Assembly (NCBI RefSeq): GCF_026210795.1
Contig: NC_089458.1
Coordinates: 992,001 to 1,056,000 of the forward strand
Length of the DNA stretch: 64,000 bases
Origin: Rhizophagus irregularis
Taxonomy: Eukaryota > Glomeromycota > Glomeromycetes > Glomerales > Glomeraceae
Direction of reading: 5' to 3'
Made by a program: the position numbers and the translations under genes
Notes under the pieces: generated by a model
Told to the model about the DNA's origin: nothing
Databases searched by the model: none
What the model saw: the letters and a program-made list of their open reading frames with translations, nothing else
Shown here: positions 24,333 to 48,500 of the stretch, one piece after another
How the letters are laid out: each line of letters opens with the position of its first letter
Position numbering within the stretch: position 1 is the stretch's first letter

Positions 24333-27143
24333 TTAATCTGAAAAACTAATAAGTAAATAAATATTTAAATACATTCCTTTAGCAATTATTCTATCAAGAT
24401 GATCAAAATTAATATGTGGCCATTGCTGTTCAATTAATTTTAATCTCATTTTTTTATTACCATTATGATCTCCAATTGATATAAATTCGTTATAAGATTC
24501 AATAAATAATGGGGATAATTCTGTTGTAGATGGTGTTACTAACAATGTTCTATAAAAAGTAATGCATTTAATACAATTATATAAATTCTTTTTAAAAAAC
24601 TAATTAAAGTAAATTACCTTTCAAAATTAGTGGAATTTTTATTATTTTGTTGAAAAATTATATGTCCTTTCCATATATTATCAACTAGAGAACTTTTAGA
24701 TAACACTTGTTCAGATAACAGATTTCCTAGATTACTTAATGAAGAACCAGCCAAATCATAAATATTAACTTGAATGTTTGTACCTATTATAAAAAAACAA
24801 TATTTTATAATCAAAAAAAAAATTATAAATAAAACTATAAATTAAAATAATAATAACCTCTCCATGATTTAGGATAACCAAGTAAATGGTGTGGTGGCAT
24901 ATAGGTTTTATAAAATATTATATTAGTAGTAAAAATTTCAGATTGATTTTTTACTGTAAATTAAAATTTGTAAATTAAATTAAACATAAGTTTACAATAT
25001 TTTTTAAAACTAGCTCAATTAATAATACCTGGATTAGTTATTTTCTTTCCCAATTCACAACGAAAATATCCATTAATATTTTTACAATGTTTAAATCCCA
25101 ATGACTGATTTTGTAATTTTTGCATTATAGGGACGATTCCTGCTTGATGTAATCCTCCAAATATTACGACGAAGACTAAATTAAATATAACCCAAACAGC
25201 CTATAAATACATATAAATTAATTTAATTATAAAAGGATTTGATATAACAAAATTTAAAATAAATTTTACCCAGAATAAAATAGGAAGCTTATGTAACCTA
25301 TCCGATGGTACGATTATAACAGGAAGTAAAAGTGGTAACAAAAATCTTGCTTCTTGATGTGGAATAAGTGTTAAGAGTACAAATCCAAACAATCCACTAT
25401 AAACAATCACTTAATAAAAAAAAGGAAAGCAGAAATGAAAAATAACATCTGAAATTTCAGAATAAGAATACTAATTTGGATAAATCATATATAGATTAAT
25501 TGGGATTATTACCAGTTTTATATGTCCTTTTAGCTGTCCATCTCATAAACTTTACACTAACATTAAGGTCTTTCATAGTTAACAATGTAAGTGGGCCGAA
25601 TAATAATACAAAATTATAAATGTGCAAATATCTAGGATGTAATCCATGTTGAGATAAATTTTCGGAATTTATATTATATATAAAATTATTCAATGGAGTG
25701 ATAATAAATTTACCCTAAATTATTTAACGGAAAAAAAAATTAATAATTTTTAAAAGAAGAAAAAAAACTGCAAATTATACATACATGCCATCCAATTTTC
25801 ATAAATTTTGCTGGATTACTCAAGAATTCAAATATATGATCGTTGTTAAGAATAACTCCACCAAACGTAACTTTTAATGTGCCAAAATATAAAGAATCAG
25901 CTAATACACATATTCCTGTAGTAGTAACTAATCCTAAACATGCTGGAAATAGTTCAGAGAATTTGCTATGCCTAAATCAAACATTAAGATATAAATAATA
26001 ATAAAAAAATACTTCTTTTTGCTTAAAGTTGATACTTTATAATTCACACACCAAGATTTCCCTTGTGCTCTTGCAGATAAAAATATATAGTGAAGAAAAG
26101 CAATTCCGATAGGAAAAGCATATAAAATAAATGTAATCCTAGTAAAGAAGCCAAAAGCTGCAATACAACCAAATAGGAATGCAAGGTTTACCGGAAATTC
26201 ATCCTATATAATAATTAAATTTGCCTTAATGTAAGATATGAGGATTAAGTATTCTTTAATTTAACCATATCATACTCTATCAGTAGAAGAATCTCCAGGT
26301 TGTCGTCGCAACGGAAATTTTGGTGTTGATCCTTTCACATATGTACAAAATAAAAGTGCTAATAAAATTAACTCGGCGGAATTTGAAAAAGGTCGTGTGT
26401 TAAATATAAGGACAACATAGGAAGATGCAAGTACTAATAATGACTGTATTGCATTGTTAGGGTAAAATAGTTGAGCAATTGTGTACACAGTGTAATCTAT
26501 AAAGACAAAAACATCTATTTTAGAATAGTTCTTTAAAAAAATTAAGAAATTACTTTCAGTTAAATTTTTACCTATACCAAATGATAAGAAGAAAAATGAC
26601 AATCTTTCAGTTATAAATACAGAATGTGAATTTATTATATCTAATTAAATAATAAAATATTTTGTAATCATGACCTCCTAAGAAAAAAAAACAAAACAAA
26701 AATATAATATGAAACAATTAAAATTACCACCATATCCAAATTTAATTGCCCACACATTTAATATTTTCAAAATATTGAAGGGAAGTCCTATAGTTAAAGC
26801 TCTAAAAACTCCATAGTTGTTATAAAATTATGTTAAGATTAAATGCCGAAATGCAAAAATTACACAAGTACTCACGGTATAACTATTGATCTACATTGAG
26901 GACTTTGTTCAAATTCCCAAGGTCTGAAAACTTCGTACCCAAAAACATCTCCTATATAAAAATTCATAATATTTTATCTTTTATTTTAGATCAATTAAAA
27001 TAAAAAATATGATACAAACCACCCATAACTTCAGGAGATTGGAAAAATTCATCAGGATGAATATATCCAGGTAAAGTGGTGCACCATAATCTTAGCACAC
27101 ATAATGATAAATACAATGCTATATTATTAAAATCACGTATCAT
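24333..27143 (-). CDS. SMP3: GPI mannosyltransferase 4 (SMP3/PIGZ)
   Basis: This ER-membrane enzyme adds the fourth mannose to the glycosylphosphatidylinositol anchor precursor, using dolichol-phosphate mannose (family GT22). The ATG at 27143 opens MIRDFNN. Next comes the family hallmark HPDEFFQSPEVM, split from GDVFGYEVFRPWEFEQSPQCRS by a short intron. Further exons give SIVIPALTIGLPF and many hydrophobic segments. RPFSNSAELILLAL corresponds to the TRTFSNxxE motif of SMP3/PIGZ. Another exon carries LIPHQEARFLLPLLLP, the conserved HQE loop. The C-terminal exon ends with INFDHLDRIIAKGMYLNIY. About eleven exons with 60-100 bp introns fit; I saw no disruption, although not every junction was phase-checked. 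The gene is divergent from AROM copy 1, with 753 bp between the starts. Confidence 0.85.
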
Positions 27144-27663
27144 AGTTTCTATATGAAATTATATGAATAAAATTATTTTATATTAAATATCATATTTAGA
27201 TAAATAATTTACAAATACACTTACTTAATATTTAGTCCCAGCTTATTCAGTTAGCTATTATTTGTTACAGAAACATTGTTTTGTGAACGTTTATCAATAA
27301 AAATAAAAAATGGTCGCTAATTATGATTAGCCGATCTTGAATTTATAGATCTACTGCTTATCATTACGAAATTAGATATTATTGGTTTAAATAATTATTG
27401 GTAACCGGCAAATAATAAATGGTTTGAAACACACATAGTATAATCAACTTGGACACAGAATATAAATTAGAAGAAACACAAAAATACTATTATCGCCTGC
27501 GTATAAGCGTGTACATGAACTTTAATTCGTACAATTTATATAGTTTTAGAAGTTCCGTCATTGAAACGGTAATTGACCATAAGCCACAAAGTGCCATAGC
27601 CATGTGTTACGCATAAAAGGTAGATACTAGATAGATAATTGATAAAAATTGATAAAATTAAGG

Positions 27664-27832
27664 CTTCGATCCGGCTGTGAATCTCGGATTTAAACAGACT
27701 ATAATTTAGACCAACATTAAAGTATTATTATCCCAAAAATTTATACTAATTCTGCCCAAACTCATAGCTCCAGCGAAATTTAATGAAATTCAATACGGAT
27801 GAAAAACCGGATAAAACCGCTACGGATCGAAG
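27664..27832. mobile_element. MITE-like insertion with 10-bp inverted ends
   Basis: CTTCGATCCG at 27664-27673 is the exact reverse complement of CGGATCGAAG at 27823-27832. Inside the right end lies GGATGAAAAACCGGATAAAACC, like the interior of the element at 17.1-17.36 kb, which ends in GATCGAAGCACTAC. It has no coding capacity. It sits in the shared upstream region of SMP3 and AROM copy 1, 64 bp before the AROM start codon. Confidence 0.55.
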
Positions 27833-27893
27833 TACTAGATTGAGGGGCTCTCCTCCTTATTCAAATTTTCTATTCTTTTTACTTTGACTATAA

Positions 27894-37541
<9,648 letters not shown>

Positions 37542-39518
37542 TACATATAGTTAAAAACGTAATATTTTTGCATAATATTTAATACCATGTATATACATTA
37601 TATTATTATAGAACTGCAAACTAACTTCTGTCCGGGATAATTATTAATTTATTATAGACCCATTTTCTCTTTACAATGAATTATTAATATTATTTTGATA
37701 CTATGTTGCCATTTTAAATATAATAAAAAAAAATTTTTTATTTGTTTCTTCTTGTAAAATAGCATTTATTACGAAAGTTCCCAAAGTGAGCGGTAACACA
37801 TTGTTATAATCTTGACTACATAAAATACAAAATAAATTTAATTACCATTTAAAAAAAAATAAAATTTAAAGAACTATTGTTTTTATCGTCGTCTAATCTG
37901 TTAAATGTTAATTTTTGAAACTGTCTTTTTGAAAGAAAGTCACGAATCACGTTACTCTAAAGTTTTGATGATCACGTGCTCAAAATTTTCGCTGTGCATT
38001 GGTGGTAATATAGTAAGCACACTGTAAGCACCATACACTAATTACACTATCCTTAAAGTTGAATTTAAAAGCCGTCAGTCGTCAAAGATTCAACAAAACC
38101 ACTTCCAGCTCATCATTCTATCAAATTAACAATATTCGATCATCAATACATATCCTAAATTTATTTGGTTTAAAAAGCCAAAACACATTATGTAAAGAAC
38201 GGTCAGCCGCAATGTCCCTAATGACTGTAATAACTGGCTTATTGAATTATTAAATATTCTTGAATTGATTCAATGTACGTTCCCAACTTAAACAACAAAG
38301 GAAAACGAGTCGAAACTTTTTAAGCTGCTATTAACATATAAGAAAATTTACATAGCCGCAGTCAAGTGTATTATAATTCGGCCAAAGAATGTACTTTATA
38401 TATGTCTAGTAGTTTGTTATTTAAATCAACCTACCTTCAATAAGTTCATACTCTCTACTTCCTTAACAAATATCCCTTAAACGTTTAGTAGGTCAATATT
38501 GTGTTCTTGCTGATTTGAATCATGATCGAAGGAGATTCGCTTCGGCTGTTTGACCATTTTGAATTCTTTGTTTGTACATTTCTTGAAGAGGGAAAAAGTT
38601 ACTATTGTTTTATCTTCAAGAAAGCTATTCCATTCAGGAAGAAATTAAAATAATTAAAATGATCAAATTCTGATTTTTTATTTTATGAATTAATCACTCT
38701 TAATTGAGAATTTCCTAAGTTGTACAACGTTTAAATTATTTATAATAATTGTATTTCGTAAACCTTATAATTAAAAAATTAGCTTTAGGAGTAGGAATAA
38801 AGGAAAATAGTCGACAATTCGAATTTGCCAAGTACGAAAGCTTTCATCTTCATAGCCTGAAAACTACCAATTTTATTGTTATTGTTAAGAAGTAATTGTT
38901 TCTTTCTTCTATCGGCAATCTTTTGACTTTTTTTCCGTCCGCAGCCTCACAAATTAGTATTGAACAGTTAATAAATTAATTAAAAATCTTATGCATTTAA
39001 CCTTCCTTATATATATTTTTGCATAACACTAGTGAATTGATCATTTGATCTATTCCATCTTTTACGCTTTTTCGCCACTCGCATATGATTTGAATATACG
39101 TGCTACACTATAAAATAATTATGCTACGATATTAACAAAGAATTTTAAAGATAATGAAAAGAAGATTTCTAGAATTTTTAAGAATTTTCAAACTTGTCGA
39201 ATAAATAAACGCGTCAGCATCTGTTTTGTTTACCGCCGGAGTTTGACACTTTGACTCGGACTTTTGTATTTATGAATGAGATGAGGTTTAAATTTCTTTC
39301 CATTCATTATAAAATCAAATAAATAGATACTTGAGCACTTAGCCCCTGACGGTCTAACTAAAGTTGATTGTGTTTTATTTCTTTATTTTTAACCTTCATC
39401 TCATAACTGATAACCTATGGAGGTATTGCGCCTAAAAGGAAATAACACAATAATATCTAGTTGATTAGTATGCTTTGTATTACAATAATTAAGCTTGATG
39501 ATCTTTTTTGCTTTTTTT
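37542..39518. other. Intergenic between AROM and 5-oxoprolinase
   Basis: I see no domain-bearing gene. A 64-codon plus-strand frame at 38059-38253 starts 10-20 bp after a CAC-rich promoter-like stretch, but it matches nothing I know and has no splice-linked continuation. The rest is ordinary AT-rich spacer. Confidence 0.4.
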
Positions 39519-39527
39519 TATATAAAG
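39519..39527 (+). promoter_or_regulatory. Candidate TATA box of the 5-oxoprolinase gene
   Basis: TATATAAAG lies 87 bp upstream of the ATG at 39614, after a poly-T tract. Position and sequence fit a core promoter; this is inferred. Confidence 0.4.
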
Positions 39528-39613
39528 CACATTTTTGGATCATCGGATAGTTAGTTAAATCATTTAATCATTTCCATTTCTTCAATACAAAATTTATATA
39601 ATATTAGAAAATC

Positions 39614-42600
39614 ATGACAACGAAAACTCAGGGCGGAATCAGGATTTGCATAGATAGAGGAGGAACTTTTACGGATTGTATTGGAAGTATTCCTGTTCCA
39701 ATATCAGAAGAATATCCAACAGGTCGAAAAGAAATAGTAGTTAAATTATTAAGCGTAGATCCTCAAAATTATCCTGATGCTCCTCGAGAAGGTATTAGAA
39801 GAATTTTGGAAATAGCTTCTGGAAAATCTTTTCCTAAGGATAAACCCGTAGAAACTTCGCTAATTGGTAAATATTCTGATTAACTATAAAATTAACTAAC
39901 TATATTTTATAGGTTCCACAACATATTTCATAACAATAATAATATAAAGGATTTTCTTCCTTTTATAATTATAAAGATATTATAACAATTTAAAGATAAT
40001 TTATAGTGAAAAAGATCAATTGAATAAAATTTTTGTAAAATTATAATTTTTATTCTATAAAATGTTTTAATGTTTTATTACCAGAATCTATTCGTATGGG
40101 AACAACAGTTGCTACAAATGCACTTTTGGAAAGAAAAGGAGAAAGATGTGCACTTTTAATTACCAAAGGATTTAAGGTAAAAATCGCATCATAATTAACT
40201 TTTTATCTATGCCGATTCTTGTTTTGATCACAAAATTTACCATACTTAAAAATAAATTAAATAGGATCTCTTATTGATTGGTATGAACTATATAATTCAA
40301 AGGTGGTTACGATAGTTAGAGAATGTTAAAGTTGGTTAGAAAATTTTTTTTTTTTGCTTAAATAGGCAATCAAACTCGCCCAAAAATCTTTGATCTTGCT
40401 ATTCGTAAACCCGATGTTCTATATCAACGTGTTGTTGAGGTTGATGAACGGTATTAATTTATTGCCTATATTTAAAAATTTTGGTTTTAATATAAATCTA
40501 ATATATATATGTGCGTGTATATATAAAAGAGTCTCCCTGGTTTCTGAAGGATTAAATTCTTCAAAAGATATATTCCAAGGAGTTTCTGGAGAATACGTAA
40601 AGATATTCAAAAAGCCAGGTATATAATTATATTCTAATTATAAAGTAATTCATTGTTCACAATAAGTTAACATGTTTTTTTTTTAAAAAACAATCAAGAC
40701 TTAGAAAAAGTCAAAGAAGATTTACAATCTTTATATGATGATGATTTTAGAAGCGTTGCGATTTGTCTGTTGCATTCATACACTTATCCAGGTTTGAATC
40801 AATTTGGATTAGTTTTTATCAGTGTTCATAACTAAAAATATTAATCACTTAACCTTTTTTAAGAACATGAACGTTTGTTGGGAGAAATTGCAACATCTAT
40901 AGGATTCACGCATATTTCATTATCATCTTCCATAATGCCAATGATTAAAATTGTTCCTCGTGGAACCTCTTCTACAGCTGACGCGTATTTAACACCTTGT
41001 ATTCGGAAATATATTGATGGGTTTGTTTCTGGATTTGATGAAAATTTAACGAAAAATGCCAGATTGGAATTTATGCAGAGTGATGGTGGTCTTGTACCAG
41101 TTAATAAATTTTCCGGTTTTAGAGCAATATTATCAGGTCCTGCTGCCGGGGTTGTTGGTATAGTATTTCATTTTATTTTTGCAAAATTCTTTATTAAAAA
41201 GAAATTCTCGCGTAATCAAGAAATTTTTTAAATGAACATAGGTTATGCCTTAACTTCATACAACGAAAATGAAAAAATCCCAGTTATTGGATTTGATATG
41301 GGAGGAACAAGCACAGGTATAATATTTGTTCCTCAATAAATTCATTCGGTTTGTTCTTGACATTTATCAATTAACAGAGAATTTAATTCAGATGTGTCTC
41401 GATATGATGGTCATTACGAGCATGTATTTGAAACAACAACTGCAGGTGTAACAATTCAGGCTCCTCAGCTGGATATCAATACGGTATAATATTTTGATCA
41501 AAATATACTGTAATATGTTTTATCTTTTTACTTACATTTTATAAACTTTGATTCATAGGTTGCTGCTGGCGGTGGTTCGCGTCTATTTTTTCGCAATGGA
41601 ATGTTTGTTGTTGGTCCAGAGGTATTCATAACATTTTCTTGATTATGGATAAAAGGATAATGCATATACAAATGTCTTATTAAATCGTAACTGAACTCTT
41701 CTTTTTATCTTTATAGAGTGCTGGCGCACATCCCGGACCCACATGCTATAGGTTAGTAAAACAAATAGCTTGTTCTTCATGTTAAAACGTTAAATCTCTA
41801 AACCATTAAATCATATATATAGAAAAAAAGGACCTTTAACTGTTACTGACGCAAATCTTATCCTTGGTCGACTTGTCCCGGATTATTTTCCCAAAATCTT
41901 TGGACCAGATGAAAACCAACCATTGGATTTAGAAGGAACAACTCAAAAGTTTCAAGAAATGTCAAAAGAGATTAATGAATTTATTAAAAGTGATAAGGAA
42001 ATGAGCTTGGATGAGATCGCATTTGGGTAAGCTAATATAGAGTTTTGAACTTATTTGCATTTACGTTTCTAATTTTAATGTAATTTAAAAGATTTATAAA
42101 AGTTGCAAATGAAACTATGTGTCGACCAATACGCGCTTTGACTGAAGCTAAAGGCTATGATACATCCATGCATATTCTTGCATGTTTCGGTGGAGCTGGT
42201 GGACAACATGCATGCGCGATAGCTCAAAATTTGGGCATTCGAAAGATCTTGATTCATCGTTATAGCTCAGTTTTGTCCGCATATGGTTTGTCGTTAGCAG
42301 ATGCTGTTTATGAAGTACAAGAACCAAGTGCCGAAATTTATTCTGATAAGTCACTACCAAAAATAAAAGAAAGAATTCACGCCCTGTGTGAAGCATGTAC
42401 AATAGAGCTTAAATCACAAGGATTCAAAGATGAATCGCTTATTAAACATGAAATCTACCTAAATTTGCGTTATCAGGGGACTGATTTCGCTTTTATGACC
42501 CTGAAACCAAAAGATTCTTGGGATTTTTCAGGAGCTTTTGTTAGTCAATATCAACAAGAATTTGGGTTCACGCTACCAGATCGAGAAATTTTTGTGGATG

Positions 42601-45140
42601 ATATTAGGATTCGTGGAATAGGTGGGGATGCTAGTATCACACGGCATGACGAGAAGATCGATCAAAAGTTAGTGAATCCTTCTCAATGTAAAGAGAAAAT
42701 TTCTGTTTATTTTGAAGGTGGAAGACTTGAAACTCCAATATATCTTTTGGAGCATCTTAAAGTCGGAGATAAAGTTCCTGGTCCCGCCATGATTATAGAC
42801 GCGAATTCTACAATTATTGTAACTCCAGGATGTAATGCGTTGGTTACTTCTTCGTATATAATGATTACTGTTGGAAGTGATGTAAAGTCAAAGGTCACAA
42901 CTGAATTAGATCCCATTCAACTTGCAATATTTGGACATCGATTTATGAGTATTGCAGAACAAATGGGAAACACTTTACAGAAAACTTCTATTTCTACAAA
43001 CATAAAAGAGAGGTTAGATTTTTCTTGTGCGCTTTTCGGAGCTGATGGTGGTTTAGTTGCCAATGGTATAATTAATATATTTAAATATTATTTCCTTTAT
43101 AATCTATTATCAATTATTGATTATCTTTTGCTTTAAAAATTAGCACCACACATTCCTGTGCATCTTGGTAGTTTAAGTCATGCCGTGAAATATCAAATGG
43201 ACTATTACAAGGATAAGTTAGAAGATGGCGATGTAATTTTAACTAACCATCCACAGGCTGGCGGTTCACATTTACCAGGTAATATTGATTTAATTGATTG
43301 TTATTTAATATATCAAAATTAATTTATGCATTCATACTTTGTAGATATTACTGTGATTACGCCCGTATTCAATGAAGGAAAAATTGTGTTTTTTGTTGCG
43401 TCTAGAGGACATCACGCAGATATTGGTGGAATTTTACCTGGTGAAAATTCAATTCAATTAAATTCCTTTTTGATTCTTACAATAATTATATATTTAATAT
43501 TGACTTGATATCGATTTAGGTTCTATGCCGCCGAATTCGAAAGAATTATACCAAGAAGGAGCTGCAGTCAAATCATTTAAGCTTGTTTCTAAGGGCAGGT
43601 TTGATAATGACGGTATAGTGGACATCCTTTTAAATCAGCCTGCCAAATATCCCGGATGTAGTGGCACAAGATGTTTGCGTGACAATATTTCTGATCTTAA
43701 AGCTCAGGTGGCCGCTAATCATAAAGGCATAAAACTTGTTAAAGCTCTCATTCAAGAGTACGGACTAGATGTTGTTCAAGCTTATATGATGCACATAAGA
43801 TATAATGCTGAATTGTCTGTGAGAGAATTATTAAAAGATGTGAGTAGTCGAATGGACTCTAATATATTAAAAGCTGTTGATTATATGGATGATGGAAGTC
43901 CAATTCAGTTAAAAATTACGATTAATGAAAAAGAGGGAACAGCAGAATTTGACTTTCAAGGCACCGGGCCAGAAGTTTATGGTATTTTAATAATTATATA
44001 TATATATTTTTTAATTACTAGGATCATTGATTAATCTTATTTTCTCCATATAGGAAATACAAACGCTCCACCTTCTGTATGTTATTAAAATTTATTTGAC
44101 TAATTCTACATTTAATATACATGTTAATATATAATTTTTTTTTTTAAGATCACATATAGTGCAATTATTTATTGTCTTCGTTCCCTTATTGTAAATGAAA
44201 TACCTTTAAACCAAGGATGCCTTTCTCCCATCGATATCAAGATTCCAGAAAGATCACTTTTAAACCCATCTGATAAAGCCGCTGTTGTTGGTGGCAATGT
44301 ACTGACTTCACAACGTCTTGTTGATGTTATTCTGAAAGCATTCCAAGCATGTGCAGCTAGTCAAGGTGATTGTAATAATCTTACCTTCGGTAAAGGCGGA
44401 AAAACTGACGATGGGACAAAAGTTGAAGAAGGATGGGGTTATTATGAAACAATTGCAGGAGGTAAATAATTGTAATTCCGGTTTCTCTTATGTATTTCTA
44501 TAAATTGACTTTTATTTTTACTAAAGGTAGTGGGGCTGGGGCCACCTGGAATGGCCAAAGCGGCGTTCATGTAGTACGTTTAATTCAAACATTTATATAT
44601 ATTGGATGTTTCAAAATATTTTACATAATTTAACTTTTTATTTATAGCATATGACAAATACAAGAATTACAGATCCAGAAATACTTGAAAGAAGATATGA
44701 TCATTCAATACTATTACGAGAATTTTCACTTCGAAAAGGTAATTAACATTAATATAACATGTAGATTAATGAATGTTCGCAATATTCAGTTATTTATTTC
44801 ATTTTCAGGTTCTGGAGGTGCAGGACTTCATAAAGGAGGAGATGGAGTAATACGTGAGCTTGAATTTCGTGAACCACTTCAAGTGAGTATACTTTCAGAA
44901 AGACGTGTTCACCATCCTTATGGATTAAAAGGCGGTAAAGACGGTTCAACAGGACTTAATTTATGGATTCGCAAAGATGAAAATAGTGATAAAGTACGTA
45001 CCATTAATTTAGGAAGTAAAAATACTATTAAAGTAAACATAGGTGATCGTATTGTCATTTGTACACCCGGTGGTGGAGGATGGGGTACACCAACCTCTAA
45101 CGAAGATCAAGTTGACGAAGCTGTTTCGAGATACTTGTGA
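39614..45140 (+). CDS. OXP1: 5-oxoprolinase (ATP-hydrolysing), about 21 exons
   Basis: The enzyme opens 5-oxo-L-proline to glutamate with ATP in the gamma-glutamyl (glutathione) cycle, in the cytosol. The N-terminal hydantoinase A-type half shows [82 protein letters not shown] and GPTCYR. The hydantoinase B-type half starts near [12 protein letters not shown]. It continues through [68 protein letters not shown] and the end CTPGGGGWG. Introns are short and numerous. Two exons are tiny: 16 nt at 40265-40280 and 23 nt at 44054-44076, both needed to keep frame. The family is normally about 1270-1290 residues. I saw no disruption. It is convergent with TRAPPC10. Confidence 0.92.
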
Positions 45141-45535
45141 ATTATAGTATTTATTTTAAATATTGACTGTTAGCTTATAATTCTCTTTTAATTTATTAAT
45201 AAATTAACAAGAATTTTTTAATAGTAATGAATCGTTGAATCAATAAATTAGTAGATAATCATAAAGATTTTGTAATATTTTCTGAAATTTTAATAATATC
45301 AAATTTAAATTTACAAATATTAATTTTCATTTAATATTTAACTATTAATAATTAAAATTGAAAGTACATTATGTAAATTCTATACTTATATAATAAAAGA
45401 CATGCTAAAGATCTACCAATTTTTAAGAATTATTAATTTACTATCTTTTACCCTTCTATTAATATCAAAGTTTTAAATATATAACAAATAATTAGTAATC
45501 CAAGATCAGTCATATTCATTACAATAAATGGTAGT
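45141..45535. other. Convergent 3' spacer
   Basis: The 395 bp between the stops of 5-oxoprolinase (plus) and TRAPPC10 (minus) are AT-rich with AATAAA-like elements for both strands. No gene is seen. Confidence 0.5.
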
Positions 45536-48500
45536 TTAAAATTCAACATTCTCCATTCCTTCATTATGATGATGACCAGGACCTCCAAATCCTGCTCCTG
45601 AGTGAATTGAGTGAATACGGTGTTGTTGTTCAATAAAGAATGTTGCAGATTGTGTACGAGGACGAACAAGAATTTGTTCAGCATTGTTTAAGTAAACAGT
45701 TTCAGAAAAAATATGGGAATTAAGACTTGCAACTCTTACGAAAGGAACAAGAAGATGCCCAGTTTTTAAAGGTACAAGTGTAATAGGAAATTCTTTTGTT
45801 TCCCCAACCTAAGTTAATTTAAAAAAAAAAGGTTAAATTTTAAAATTAAAATTAAAATTAAAATTAAAATTAAAATTAATATAATTTTTTACCTTTGATG
45901 TAAAACATAATTTTTTATGTCCTGCTAATAGCCAATTATCAAAATCGACATGAACATCATAGAAAAACTCGAATGTATCTTTAGCATCCGTGGATACATG
46001 ATTCCAGTATGACGAATGTCGAACTATAAGGCGACAATGACATGGCTCTCCAACAATAAAATCATGTGATTTAGATATAATCAATTCGACCGTATTAAGT
46101 ACCTAAATCAAAGAAATTTATAAGAAATTCGAACCAATAAAAAAATATATATATTTATACCAAATACCATTTAAAAATTTTGTATATTACCTTAGATGAT
46201 GGTACATTTACAGGAAATGATATTGAAGATTTTAAATCATTGCTAATCAACATTATTTCTTCTTCAGATATTTGATTACTTGTCTAATTTGATAATGATA
46301 AAGTAATTAAATAAATAAAATACTAGCAAGATAAAATTTGAAATTAATAATTACCTTCCAAAATTCCTTAACTACATCAACTAATGCTTCTTTAGCAGCA
46401 CCATGAGTTGTAAAAAGGCTCTCACATTGTGCTATATCTAATTCACCTAAATCCAAAACGTCCGTCATACCATATGAAACATAATCTACTGATTTTAATA
46501 AATGTTCCTTGGCATTCTCAATAAGAAATTGAGAATGTTGAAATAAATTTCTTGACTTTAAAATAGTATTCAAGGTATGCTCCACATATTTCTCAATTTC
46601 TGTAAATACATAAACGAAATATTTAATTTAATTAAAAATAAAAGAACAGTCATTAAAATGAAAAAAAAAATAAACAATTAATTACCATCTTGTAGTGATC
46701 GGTACACTACTACAAAATGAATTTGAGTACCTGCTGACTTTTCCTCTCCATGATAATCTGTATGTAATTAATGTATTATAAATAAAACTTGAAATATAAT
46801 TGCAAAAATAATTCCTTTATATATAAAAATATATTTTTACCTTTTGACCTTGTCAATTTATACACGTATGATGCATGTTGCTTTCCGAATAAATTCTTTT
46901 TTTTGTGTAATAAAAAGTTCAAAGTTAATAATATATGTTATGAATAAATATTGTAAAATAATTTGTATAACACTTACCAAAGATGGTAAAGTTAAGGATG
47001 GATTATCAGCTACATCATATACTTTTGAAGGAACTAAGTCAGTTTTTAGGATTCTTACTGGAACCGTCCCTTGTAATGTAATATCCATTTTTAAAAATAA
47101 ACTATAAAATAAAATAAACCAGAATAAATAAATTTTAATATAAATAATAATTTTAAATATAAAAATTTTTTTTACCAATCATCTCTAAAAATATTAAGTT
47201 CATTAACAGAAATAGGTAACCAAACGTTGATAGTATCAACAGATGTGAAGACTCTTAACTTTCCTTTACTTTTATATTCTACTGATATCTTAACCTGATA
47301 AAAATATAAAAAATTAATCACTAAATTTTATTTAATAAAAATTAAATAATATAGATCATACTAACCTTATGTTCAATTGCTCCCCAATTACAATCATATG
47401 GAACCTGAAATTCTATTAATTGATTTGATTGAGAAGAAGGTATCCTTATTTTACCATCTTCAAATACTTCTAAATCCTGTTCTGATACTTTTTCTTCCGA
47501 TATTTTCTCATCTAGTAATAAGATATCAATAAATCATAATAAATATAAAAGTACTTATAGGATATGCATTTCAGGAATATATAAACCAACGTACACAAAA
47601 GTGATAAAATATTAATTAAAATTTATCTATAGCGTTAAACTATATAATAATTTAAGTTCTTATTACATATTCTATCAAAAAATAACTGATGTAATTTCTA
47701 ATGTCTAAATTGGGTATAACAACAACATAATTATAAATTAATCTTACCAATAACGGTTTTGGTGATCGAATGATATTTATCGGATTTTGGAAATGAAAGT
47801 CCATCAGATGTCGCTTCCAAAGCCAAAATACCCTCATCTACATGCGAAAGACCAGTAAAAATTCGAACCAGAAAATATTGTGATTCACCAATATGAACTA
47901 AAGGAAAAAAAAAAGTTAAACATATTATAATGTAAAGACGAACTAATCTCCTTTAAAAATTGACTCATACTTTCACATGGAGGAATGATTTGTGCTCTTA
48001 ATACTGACGGGTGTTCATTAATTCTAAATGATTTCTTTTTACTCTCATTCAAGAAATTGTGAGTAAATGTTACTTTGCCTATTGACATTCGTACATTCTC
48101 TACAAAGTAATTTCCAGATGCACTGTTCTAATTGATTTAAGATTAAATAAAAATAAAAATTAGAAATATATCGTTAAAATAATAATAGTCTATAAATATC
48201 ATTATAATCTTACATCGGAATAAAGCTTATAAGAATTCAAACCAGGTTTGATTTCCTCCTTACAAACACCAAACCAAATCTCTTCACTCTGTCCACTAAC
48301 CAATCGAATCGCAAGTTGATCAAAAGTAAAAGACTGTTAAATATAAAATCTAAATTTAATCATTAACTTCGTAATATACCAAAAAATAAATATTAAATAA
48401 TAAAACTTTTTTATCGTACTGTAGATAAATTATTAGTTAATTCAACTGATAAATTTGGTCCATCCTCATCCCCTATATCATCAACAATAGATGACACTGA

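Noticed and set aside
38059-38253. 64-codon frame between AROM and 5-oxoprolinase
   Set aside because: No known domain or continuation; cannot be separated from chance.
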